A DNA stretch of 5,480 nt from Spirochaetales bacterium (GTDB taxonomy: Bacteria; Spirochaetota; Spirochaetia; Treponematales; Rectinemataceae): assembly GCA_015657395.1 (NCBI GenBank), contig JADLKI010000004.1, forward strand, positions 54,063 to 59,542. Reading direction: 5' to 3'. The notes under the pieces are model-generated. The model was not told where the DNA came from. It worked only from the letters and a program-made list of their open reading frames with translations, and searched no databases. This document shows positions 1-5,480 of the stretch, in pieces. Within the stretch, counting starts at the first letter, position 1; each line of letters opens with the position of its first letter. Made by a program: the position numbers and the translations under genes.

Positions 1-1366
1 AGAATTCAGGAAGGAACGCTCCGGCCTCGTCGGCCTCGCCATATTGGTCCTGTCGCTGCTCGTGGTGATCTTCGAGCCGGCCATCCTTCCCTGGAAGGAA
101 ACGAACAGCAAATGGCGGAGCATCGACTATTGGCAGGACAATTCGGCGAGCGCGCCTCCCGCGTGGACCAATGCATTTACAAAACTGAAGGCGCCGGTGA
201 CCGTCCGCCTCGACGACGGGGAAAAAGAAGAAGCCTACCTGGACGGCGGCGTCAAGCTCGTCACCTATACTTTCGACTATCGCTACAGCGCCGACAAGGC
301 TCCTCTCGATGTCATATTCCATATCACCGGACATGGGGACATTCCCGTCCAGGTGTCCGTCGAACGTCCGGACGGCGAGACGCTGGACCTTGCGCAGCGC
401 TTTGAACAGGGGCTGGCGGGCCAGGACATCCGAGTCTCGATCGACAACGACGGGCGTGAGGCGGCTTTCTCGTTCATAAAGAACTACGAGAGTGCGGAGG
501 CGCTCGAGCGGTATTCGGGAAGGAGTCTCCGGACAGGCGATATTCTCTTCAACGTCGCCCGCGAGGGCATGGCCAGGGAGTTCAAGCCTCTCAAGGGTAG
601 CTATAAACTCATCGTAAAAGCCATGCTCCTGGACCCCGAGAACTCCAAGGTCGAGGAACCCCGTGTTGTGGTGACAGGTTCGGTGTCGGGCATTCTGGGA
701 ACAGACGACTCCAAGCGCGACCTGTTCTCCGGGCTCGTCGCGGGCGTCAAATGGGCGTTGCTCATCGGTCTTCTGACATCGGCGATCTCGGTGCTGATCG
801 GCGTCATGTACGGCATTATCTCCGCATATTTCGGCGGCGCCGTCGACTCGGTCATGCAGTTTGTCTACCAGATTGTCAACTCCATTCCCGCGCTCCCGGT
901 GCTCATCGTCATATCGGCCATCTTCAGGCCGAGCATCTATGTGCTCATAGCGGTGATGGTGTTCTTCTTCTGGACGGGCTCGGTGATGACGGTGCGGTCG
1001 ATGGCCCTCCAGATCAAGGAGGAGACATACATCGAGGCCGCCAAGGCGCTCGGGGCGAAGAAGAGCCGGATCATCTTCAAGCACATGGTGCCCATTCTCA
1101 TCCCCTACAGCTTTGCTTCGATGGCGCTGTCGGTGCCGAGCGCGATCGTCTATGAGTCTTCGGTCAGCCTCCTCGGGCTCGGCGATGCGACGATCGTCAC
1201 CTGGGGCCAGATTCTCCACGACGCCATGCAGGGGGCGGCCATCCTCAAGGGCGTCTGGTGGTGGATTCTGCCGCCGGGGCTCCTCATCGCCATCATGGGG
1301 ATGACCTTCGCGTTCCTCGGCTTCTCGATGGACAAGATACTCCATCCGAAACTCAAGACAAGGTAA
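1..1366 (+). CDS. Peptide/nickel-type ABC transporter permease (OppC/DppC family), 5'-truncated by window, with large extracytoplasmic insert
   Basis: This is an inner-membrane permease subunit of a Dpp/Opp-type importer, which forms the channel with an OppB/DppB partner. The frame is open to the window edge and the first visible codons (2 onward) read EFRKERSGLVGLAI, the usual charged lead-in to helix 1 of OppC proteins, so only a short N-terminus is missing and the first internal ATG is not the start. Numbering from base 2, 454 residues are visible. TM1 is about 8-25. An extracytoplasmic stretch follows at about 26-230. The family motif GTDDSKRD is at 233-240. Hydrophobic segments lie near 248-275, 285-308, 311-330, 367-390 and 416-440. 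The EAA coupling loop that contacts the ATPases starts at 345 (EAAKALG) and ends in VPILIP. SLLGLGD (389-395) and WGQIL are also typical. Standard OppC proteins are about 280-300 residues; the excess is the insert. Substrate cannot be read from the sequence. The family call is secure. Confidence 0.95.
   Translation, partial: EFRKERSGLVGLAILVLSLLVVIFEPAILPWKETNSKWRSIDYWQDNSASAPPAWTNAFTKLKAPVTVRLDDGEKEEAYLDGGVKLVTYTFDYRYSADKAPLDVIFHITGHGDIPVQVSVERPDGETLDLAQRFEQGLAGQDIRVSIDNDGREAAFSFIKNYESAEALERYSGRSLRTGDILFNVAREGMAREFKPLKGSYKLIVKAMLLDPENSKVEEPRVVVTGSVSGILGTDDSKRDLFSGLVAGVKWALLIGLLTSAISVLIGVMYGIISAYFGGAVDSVMQFVYQIVNSIPALPVLIVISAIFRPSIYVLIAVMVFFFWTGSVMTVRSMALQIKEETYIEAAKALGAKKSRIIFKHMVPILIPYSFASMALSVPSAIVYESSVSLLGLGDATIVTWGQILHDAMQGAAILKGVWWWILPPGLLIAIMGMTFAFLGFSMDKILHPKLKTR
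1360..1363 (+). promoter_or_regulatory. Ribosome binding site for the DppD-type ATPase
   Basis: AAGG lies 8 nt before the ATG at 1372 and overlaps the end of the permease gene. It supports 1372 rather than the in-frame ATG at 1258, which would overlap the permease by 109 bases and add residues with no resemblance to the family. Confidence 0.6.
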
Positions 1367-1371
1367 TTGAC

Positions 1372-2343
1372 ATGAACAGCCTGTTAAAAGTCGAAAATCT
1401 TCAAATGCACTATTTTACGTCCAAGGGTGCCGTGCGCGCCATCGACGATCTCAGTTTCGAGCTCATGCGCGGCGAGACCATAGGACTTGTCGGCGAGTCC
1501 GGCTGCGGCAAGACGAGTCTGGGCACTTCCATCCTGCGGATGCCGACACCGCCGGGGCGCTATGTCTCGGGCAAAATTCTTGTCGACGGGGTCGATGTCA
1601 TTCCGCTTCCCGAAAAGGAAGTGCGCAGGAACATCCGCTGGCAGAAAATCTCGATGGTGTTCCAGGGCGCGATGAACTGCCTGACGCCGGTGTACACCAT
1701 CGGCCGGCAGATGATGGAAACACTCAACGAGCACAGCGATCTGTCGCGGTCCGACGCCGAGAGCCTCATCGCAGAGTATTTGGGGCTGGTGGGCCTGTCG
1801 CCCGAGATCGTACAGCGATATCCCCACGAGCTCTCCGGGGGCATGAAGCAGCGCGCAGTCATTGCGACGGCGCTCTTTTTAAAACCGGAGATCATCATCC
1901 TCGACGAGCCGACGACCGCCCTCGACGTCATTGTCCAGGCACAGATCATAAATCTGCTGAAAAAGCTGAAGCAGCAGTTTTCCCTCTCGTTTATATTCAT
2001 CACCCACGATCTGGCGCTCGAGGCCGAAATATCGGACCGCATCTGCGTCATGTATGCGGGCAAGATTGTCGAGCTGGGATCGAACGCGCAGATATACGGC
2101 ACACAGAGCCCCAAGCACCCCTATACCGAGCGTCTTCTCGCCGCCACGCCGAGGCTCTTCAAAAAGGTGGAGCAGCTCCAGTTTATCCCAGGTACCCCTC
2201 CCGATCTGATAGCGCCGCCCAAAGGCTGCCGTTTCAGCCCGCGCTGCAACAAGGCCTTCGACAGGTGTTTCCAGGAGGAGCCGCCGCTCATCGAAATCGA
2301 GCCGGGCCACATGTCCGCATGCTGGCTCCACCACCGCGGCTGA
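1372..2343 (+). CDS. Peptide/nickel ABC transporter ATP-binding protein, DppD/OppD type
   Basis: This is one of the two cytoplasmic ATPases that power the importer; it pairs with the DppF-type subunit encoded next. The 323 residues match the usual family length. Walker A GESGCGKTS is at 41-49, the Q-loop Gln at 98, the signature LSGGM at 154-158, Walker B with the catalytic Glu at IIILDEP (174-180), the D-loop ALDV at 183-186, and the switch His at 212 (THDL). The C-terminal oligopeptide/dipeptide-type extension has HPYTERLL (249-256) and four cysteines at 286, 292, 299 and 317 (C-x5-C-x6-C-x17-C). This pattern is known in DppD/DppF-type proteins and in some cases binds a [4Fe-4S] cluster. 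The start at 1372 gives MNSLLKVENL, the normal beginning of the nucleotide-binding fold, 5 bp after the permease stop. All catalytic motifs are intact. Whether the substrate is a dipeptide, oligopeptide or other solute is not visible. Confidence 0.95.
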   Translation: MNSLLKVENLQMHYFTSKGAVRAIDDLSFELMRGETIGLVGESGCGKTSLGTSILRMPTPPGRYVSGKILVDGVDVIPLPEKEVRRNIRWQKISMVFQGAMNCLTPVYTIGRQMMETLNEHSDLSRSDAESLIAEYLGLVGLSPEIVQRYPHELSGGMKQRAVIATALFLKPEIIILDEPTTALDVIVQAQIINLLKKLKQQFSLSFIFITHDLALEAEISDRICVMYAGKIVELGSNAQIYGTQSPKHPYTERLLAATPRLFKKVEQLQFIPGTPPDLIAPPKGCRFSPRCNKAFDRCFQEEPPLIEIEPGHMSACWLHHRG

Positions 2344-2345
2344 AC

Positions 2346-2352
2346 AGGAGAG
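2346..2352 (+). promoter_or_regulatory. Ribosome binding site for the DppF-type ATPase
   Basis: AGGAGAG sits in the 14-bp gap after the DppD-type stop, with its GGAG core 7 nt before the ATG at 2358. It fixes this start over the in-frame ATG at 2265, which lies inside the previous gene. Confidence 0.8.
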
Positions 2353-2357
2353 AAACC

Positions 2358-3395
2358 ATGACAGATACCATATTGAGCGTCAAAAACCTGAAGAAATATT
2401 TCGAGCCGCACCAGAGTTTTGCGCAGTCGATTGCGGGGAGCGGGCAGAAAAAGCTGATAAAAGCGATCGACGGCATTTCGTTCGACATCCGGCGGGGTGA
2501 GATATTCGGCCTCATAGGGGAGTCGGGCTGCGGCAAGACCACGACCGGCAAGCTCGTGATGAAGCTCCTCGAACCCACGAGCGGCCAGATGTTCTTCAAC
2601 GGGGAGGACGTGACGCACCTCGACAAAGAGAAGCTCAAGGAATACCGCCGCAAGGTCCAGATGATCTTCCAGGACCCCTATGCCTCGATGAATCCTCGGT
2701 TCAAGATCAAGGATGTGCTGGAAGAGCCGCTGATCATTCACAAGGTGAAGGGGACCATCGAGGAGCGCACCAGGATGATCGTGAAGGCCCTCGAAGAGGT
2801 CAAGCTCACGCCTCCGGACGAGTTCATGGGCCGCTGGCCGCACATGCTCTCGGGAGGGCAGCGCCAGCGTGTCGCCACCGCGCGGACACTTATACTGAAC
2901 CCCATGATGCTCGTCGCCGACGAGCCGGTTTCGATGATCGACCTCTCCACGCGCGCCGAAATCCTTCACATGATGAGGGATGTGCAGAAAGAACTCGGCC
3001 TGAGCTACCTCTACATCACGCACGACCTCTCCACGGCGCGCTACTTTACGGACCGGATTGCCGTCATGTACCTCGGGCGCATCGTCGAGATAGGGCGTGC
3101 CGACGACATCATCGACAACCCCCTGCACCCCTATACTCAGGCGCTCATCGAGGCTGTCCCCGAGCCCGCGACCGGCAAAATCGACATCATCAAGGAGTTG
3201 CCGATCTACGGAGAAATTCCGAGTCCCGCAAATATTCCCCAGGGCTGCCGCTTCCATACCCGCTGTCCCTATGCCACCGACGCCTGCAAAAACGAACCCG
3301 AGCCTGAGCTCACGCCCGACGGCGAAGAGCACTACCACGCCTGCCGGCGCGCGTACGAAATTCAGGCCGAGAGAAAGAGGAAGCAGGCGGTCTGA
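2358..3395 (+). CDS. Peptide/nickel ABC transporter ATP-binding protein, DppF/OppF type
   Basis: This is the second cytoplasmic ATPase of the importer and completes the ATPase pair with the upstream protein. It has 345 residues, within the usual range. As in other DppF/OppF proteins, an extended segment (about 15-35) separates the first strand from KAIDGISF. Walker A GESGCGKT is at 54-61, the Q-loop Gln at 105 (IFQDPYASMNPR, strongly family-like), the signature LSGGQ at 164-168, Walker B ending in DEP at 188-190, the D-loop Asp at 195, and the switch His at 222. The D-loop reads SMIDLS where many homologues have SALDVS. The C-terminal extension contains HPYTQALIEAVPEP (257-270) and cysteines at 297, 303, 310 and 329 (C-x5-C-x6-C-x18-C), matching the four-cysteine pattern of its partner. 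The last residues are basic (about 337-342). Its stop overlaps the next gene's start by one base (TGATG), implying translational coupling. Confidence 0.95.
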   Translation: MTDTILSVKNLKKYFEPHQSFAQSIAGSGQKKLIKAIDGISFDIRRGEIFGLIGESGCGKTTTGKLVMKLLEPTSGQMFFNGEDVTHLDKEKLKEYRRKVQMIFQDPYASMNPRFKIKDVLEEPLIIHKVKGTIEERTRMIVKALEEVKLTPPDEFMGRWPHMLSGGQRQRVATARTLILNPMMLVADEPVSMIDLSTRAEILHMMRDVQKELGLSYLYITHDLSTARYFTDRIAVMYLGRIVEIGRADDIIDNPLHPYTQALIEAVPEPATGKIDIIKELPIYGEIPSPANIPQGCRFHTRCPYATDACKNEPEPELTPDGEEHYHACRRAYEIQAERKRKQAV

Positions 3396-4423
3396 TGGAC
3401 CATATCGATCTGCGGAGCGATACCGTGACCTGGCCGACCGACGCCATGCGCAGGGCCATGGCGGAGGCCCCGGTGGGCGACGATGTCTATGGCGACGACC
3501 CTACCGTCAACGAGCTCGAGAGGCTCGCGGCGGACATGACGGGCAAGGAGGCCGCGCTCTTCGTGCCTTCGGGGACCTTCGGCAATCAGCTCTCGCTCTT
3601 CACCTGGTGTCCGCGGGGGAGCGAGGTCATTCTGGGCGAACAGTGCCACATCATTCAGCATGAGGCCGGCGCCGCTTCCGTGATCGCCGGCGTGCAGACG
3701 CGGCCCATCTTCGCGCCCGCCGGCATCCTGCCGCCCGAGGCGATTGAGGAGCGGATCCGCGGCAACGATATCCATTTTCCGCCGACATCCCTGGTCTGCC
3801 TTGAGAACGCGCACTCCTCGGGCCGCGTCGTTCCGCTCTCATACATGAGGGAAGTGGCCGACCTGGCCCACCGCCACGGCCTGCCCGTGCATCTCGACGG
3901 GGCCCGCCTTTTCAACGCCGCGACCGCGCTCGGCGTCGATGCGACCGAGATTGCCGGCACCGTCGATTCGGTGATGTTCTGCCTCTCGAAGGGGCTGTGC
4001 GCCCCTGTCGGCTCCATGCTCGCCGGTCCCCGCGACTTTGTCGAAAAGGCGCGGCGGAAACGGAAGATCATGGGCGGGGGCATGCGGCAGGCCGGCGTGC
4101 TCGCCGCCGCAGGGCTCATCGCGCTGAAGGAGATGACGCGCCGCCTCGCCGAAGACCACAGGAACGCCCGCTATCTTGCGGGCCAGCTTGGGACGGTGCC
4201 CGGCCTCGAAGTCGACACAGAGGCGCTCGACATAAACATGGTGTTCTTCAGGCTGCCCGCCGGTGCCGACGGCGAGGCCCTCGCCGCGCACCTGAAGGCG
4301 AATGGGGTGCTCATCAACCCGCCCGAGCTCGGTCTGTGCCGCTTTGTCACGCACTACTGGATCGACAGGCGCGCGATCGACAGGGTCGTCGCGCTGATGC
4401 GGGAATTTTTCGCCAAAAGCTGA
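3395..4423 (+). CDS. ltaE: Low-specificity L-threonine aldolase (PLP-dependent)
   Basis: This cytoplasmic enzyme splits L-threonine or L-allo-threonine into glycine and acetaldehyde. It belongs to the fold-type I PLP family of beta-eliminating lyases. The 342 residues are close to the E. coli enzyme in length. The N-terminal signature is at 5-39 (IDLRSDTVT, then APVGDDVYGDDPTVNE). The PLP phosphate-binding SGT is at 59-61, the cofactor-stacking His at 85, a second active-site His at 127 (DIHF), the pyridine-nitrogen Asp at 168 within HLDGAR, the Schiff-base Lys at 199 in CLSKGL, GGGMRQ at 227-232, and the likely substrate-carboxylate Arg at 316 (CRFVTH). Position 13 is Trp where many relatives have Arg. 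Residue 89 is His where the E. coli protein appears to have Phe, by my own alignment from memory. The start overlaps the DppF-type stop (TGATG), with AGGAAG or AGGCGG just upstream. It is the last gene of the operon, linking peptide uptake to threonine/glycine metabolism. Stereochemical preference cannot be told. Confidence 0.95.
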   Translation: MDHIDLRSDTVTWPTDAMRRAMAEAPVGDDVYGDDPTVNELERLAADMTGKEAALFVPSGTFGNQLSLFTWCPRGSEVILGEQCHIIQHEAGAASVIAGVQTRPIFAPAGILPPEAIEERIRGNDIHFPPTSLVCLENAHSSGRVVPLSYMREVADLAHRHGLPVHLDGARLFNAATALGVDATEIAGTVDSVMFCLSKGLCAPVGSMLAGPRDFVEKARRKRKIMGGGMRQAGVLAAAGLIALKEMTRRLAEDHRNARYLAGQLGTVPGLEVDTEALDINMVFFRLPAGADGEALAAHLKANGVLINPPELGLCRFVTHYWIDRRAIDRVVALMREFFAKS

Positions 4424-4454
4424 AGTGGGGGCGGCGGGCAGACTGGCGGCGCGC

Positions 4455-4490
4455 GCCGGGGCCCGCAATGCAGCGCCGGGCGCCCCAGGC
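4455..4490. repeat. GC-rich imperfect inverted repeat between convergent genes
   Basis: Arms GGGGCCCG (4458-4465) and CGGG..CCCC (4477-4486) pair 4+4 bp across a 2-nt bulge and an 11-nt loop. Three further pairs, GCC 4455-4457 with GGC 4488-4490, add to the stem around a bulged A. Weaker complementarity continues outward (GGCG 4445-4448 with CGCC 4491-4494). No T-run follows on either strand, so it is not a classical terminator. It may be an RNA 3'-end structure or just a product of high GC content. Confidence 0.35.
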
Positions 4491-4512
4491 CGCCTGCACC
4501 ATTTCTCGCCAT

Positions 4513-4532
4513 GCGGGCCGGCCGCGCTTTTT
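4513..4532 (+). terminator. Possible weak Rho-independent terminator of the transporter/aldolase operon
   Basis: GCGGG (4513-4517) can pair with CC and CGC in 4522-4527, leaving one bulged G and a CCGG loop, and is followed directly by five T residues (4528-4532). It lies about 90 nt after the aldolase stop and points in the right direction. The stem is short and bulged, so the call is tentative. Confidence 0.35.
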
Positions 4533-4539
4533 ATGTCGG

Positions 4540-4572
4540 CGGCAGCTCATCGGCGCACGCTGGGGCCTGCCG
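4540..4572. repeat. Inverted repeat CGGCAG / CTGCCG in the convergent intergenic region
   Basis: CGGCAG (4540-4545) and CTGCCG (4567-4572) form a 6-bp perfect stem enclosing 21 nt. CAGC (4543-4546) could alternatively pair with GCTG (4559-4562). It lies 38 bp past the stop of the minus-strand flavin-reductase-like gene, where its transcript would be expected to end, but no T-run follows on the minus strand. It could be a 3'-end structure; chance in such GC-rich sequence is a real alternative. Confidence 0.25.
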
Positions 4573-4609
4573 GACACCCTGGCCGCGCCCTTATAACGCC
4601 CGCCGCTTA

Positions 4610-5119
4610 TTACGCCTCGCCGATATGCACGATCTCCCCAAAGTATGCGCGGTGGTAGTCCTTCTTCGCGTAGTTGTCCTCGATTGTGCCGTCGAGAAAA
4701 TGGGCACTGTCGATGTCCTGCCAGTACATTTTCCGGCACTCTATGACGAGCTTTGCCTCCCTGAAGCAGGGCGCGGCGACCTTTCGGGACGCCATGGGCG
4801 AGAGGCCGGAGAGGGCGATCTTGTCGCCGTCGCGGCCCGATTTCGAGCCGAGAATGGAGAGCGCCTCTTTGTATTTGGGCCCGAATGCGTTGAGCGTAAA
4901 CGTGTCGTATTTTTCCATGAATTCAAAAGTATAGCGTGTGGGGCGCACGAGGACCTGAAAGAACATCTTGTTCCATATCTGCCCGTAGCTGCCCCACGAG
5001 ATCGTCATCGCATTGTAGGAGCCCGAACCAAAATCGCCCGCAAAGAGTGCAAGCCAGTGGTCGCGCAGCTGCGCAGGATCATAGCAAAAATCATCGATTG
5101 CAATATCTCTCCGATTCAT
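4610..5119 (-). CDS. Flavin reductase-like (FMN-binding split-barrel) protein
   Basis: This is a small cytoplasmic protein of 169 residues, typical of the single-domain flavin reductase-like family, whose members bind FMN; the electron partner of this subgroup is mostly unknown. Family-like blocks in order are NAMTISWGS (36-44), a VRPTRYTFEFM segment (58-68) followed by DTFTLN (72-77), GSKSGRDGDK (91-100), EAKLVIECRKMYWQD (121-135), and the closing YHRAYFGEIV (155-164). The start at 5119 is chosen because GGAGGA lies 7 nt before it. An ATG five codons further upstream (5134) is inside or next to that ribosome-binding site and lacks a good one of its own. The gene ends in tandem TAA stops (4610-4612 and 4607-4609). 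It lies 29 bp downstream of an ABC exporter gene on the same strand, so cotranscription is likely. There is no signal peptide or membrane segment. Its specific reaction cannot be assigned. Confidence 0.88.
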   Translation of the reverse strand: MNRRDIAIDDFCYDPAQLRDHWLALFAGDFGSGSYNAMTISWGSYGQIWNKMFFQVLVRPTRYTFEFMEKYDTFTLNAFGPKYKEALSILGSKSGRDGDKIALSGLSPMASRKVAAPCFREAKLVIECRKMYWQDIDSAHFLDGTIEDNYAKKDYHRAYFGEIVHIGEA

Positions 5120-5126
5120 GGTCTGT

Positions 5127-5132
5127 TCCTCC
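5127..5132 (-). promoter_or_regulatory. Ribosome binding site deciding the flavin-reductase-like start
   Basis: On the minus strand this reads GGAGGA, a near-consensus Shine-Dalgarno sequence, with 7 nt between it and the ATG at 5119-5117. It argues against the ATG at 5134, which immediately precedes it. Confidence 0.8.
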
Positions 5133-5148
5133 ATATTCCACAGGGTGT

Positions 5149-5480
5149 CTATATTTCGTTCCCCTTGAACTGACTCATATAGAGATGATAGTAAAAACCC
5201 CGCTTCTCGAGAAGGGCCTCGTGGCTGCCCTGTTCCACGATCTCGCCGTCGTCGATGACGACAATGCTGTCGGCGTCGCGGATTGTGCTCAGCCTGTGCG
5301 CGATGACGATGCTCGTGCGTCCCTTCATGAGGCGCAGAAGGGCCTTCTGGATGCGCAGCTCGGTGCGCGTGTCGACGCTGCTGGTCGCCTCGTCGAGGAT
5401 GAGAATGCGGGGGTCGGCGAGGATGGCGCGCGCGATGGACAGAAGCTGGCGCTGGCCCTGGCTGAGGTTGCCCGCGCGCT
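5149..5480 (-). CDS. ABC exporter, membrane-domain/ATPase fusion type (MsbA/MdlB-like), C-terminal part only
   Basis: Only the last 109 residues are in the window; the reading frame runs off the right edge with no start. Translated on the minus strand, it holds the second half of an exporter-type nucleotide-binding domain. The signature LSQGQRQ is at visible residues 5-11, Walker B with catalytic Glu in ILILDE at 25-30, the D-loop SSVD at 33-36, the switch His at 61 in AHRLST, and then [15 protein letters not shown] (76-90). The protein ends in SQFKGNEI and a TAG stop at 5149. [13 protein letters not shown] and AHRLST are characteristic of multidrug/lipid/peptide exporters that carry six membrane helices and one ATPase per chain, usually about 570-620 residues. 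Such genes often occur as two tandem half-exporters forming a heterodimer, so another may lie upstream; this cannot be seen. The catalytic Glu suggests an active ATPase site. The substrate is unknown. Confidence 0.93.
   Translation of the reverse strand, partial: RAGNLSQGQRQLLSIARAILADPRILILDEATSSVDTRTELRIQKALLRLMKGRTSIVIAHRLSTIRDADSIVVIDDGEIVEQGSHEALLEKRGFYYHLYMSQFKGNEI

Noticed and set aside
2..7. GAATTC (EcoRI site) at the very left edge, suggesting a cloning junction
   Set aside because: The permease frame reads through it in normal family sequence and another EcoRI site lies at 4919-4924, so it is most likely chance.
1258..1371. N-terminal extension of the DppD-type ATPase starting at 1258
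   Set aside because: It overlaps the conserved C-terminus of the permease out of frame, and the added residues do not look like the family; the ATG at 1372 has a ribosome-binding site.
2121..3338. Long open frame (405 codons) on the minus strand opposite the DppF-type gene
   Set aside because: It is antisense to a gene with every ABC ATPase motif intact. Its Arg/His/Leu/Asp-rich translation is the usual mirror of GC-biased codons and matches no family I recognise.
3839..4468. Minus-strand open frame of 209 codons opposite the threonine aldolase
   Set aside because: It is a shadow of a clearly recognised PLP enzyme, with no ribosome-binding site or recognisable domain of its own.
4425..4658. 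Possible small gene (77 codons) in the 186-bp spacer
   Set aside because: The composition is Ala/Gly/Arg/Pro as expected from non-coding GC-rich DNA, there is no clear ribosome-binding site, and it runs into the 3' end of the convergent gene.
4511..5173. Plus-strand open frame of 220 codons across the intergenic region and the flavin-reductase-like gene
   Set aside because: Most of it is antisense to the recognised flavin-reductase-like protein, and the remainder is structured spacer; the translation shows no family signature.
1..5480. CRISPR arrays, tRNA/rRNA genes, insertion sequences, toxin-antitoxin or phage genes
   Set aside because: I looked for direct repeats, transposase motifs and short gene pairs on both strands and found none; nearly all the sequence is accounted for by the six recognised genes.

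Overview
The window is GC-rich bacterial chromosome-type DNA, densely coded, with six protein genes and no RNA gene, CRISPR array or mobile element that I can see. It falls into two convergent blocks. The codon bias (GC-rich third positions) is similar in all genes, so nothing looks recently acquired. I cannot name the organism. The gene content suits a peptide-using, probably anaerobic or facultative bacterium, but that is inference only.

Plus-strand block (1-4423): the 3' part of a peptide/nickel-type (Dpp/Opp) ABC importer operon. In order: an OppC/DppC-type permease whose start lies before the window, a DppD-type ATPase (1372-2343), a DppF-type ATPase (2358-3395), then a low-specificity L-threonine aldolase (3395-4423). 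Gaps are 5 and 14 bp, and the last two genes overlap by one base (TGATG), so they are very probably cotranscribed. The missing partners, an OppB/DppB permease and a substrate-binding lipoprotein, would be expected upstream. The simplest joint role is uptake of short peptides followed by amino-acid breakdown, the aldolase splitting threonine or allo-threonine into glycine and acetaldehyde. The permease is far longer than standard OppC proteins because about 200 residues are inserted between its first membrane helix and the transport core. This is the most distinctive feature in the window.

Intergenic region (4424-4609, 186 bp): very GC-rich, with several inverted repeats and one weak hairpin followed by five T residues that could end the plus-strand transcript.

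Minus-strand block (4610-5480): transcribed right to left, it starts with the C-terminal 109 residues of an MsbA/MdlB-type ABC exporter running off the window. After a 29-bp gap comes a flavin-reductase-like FMN-binding protein of 169 residues. They are probably in one operon; what connects them is unknown.

I found no convincing evidence of a wholly new system here. The points most worth following are the enlarged permease, the coupling of the aldolase to the transporter, and the exporter/flavin-reductase pair.
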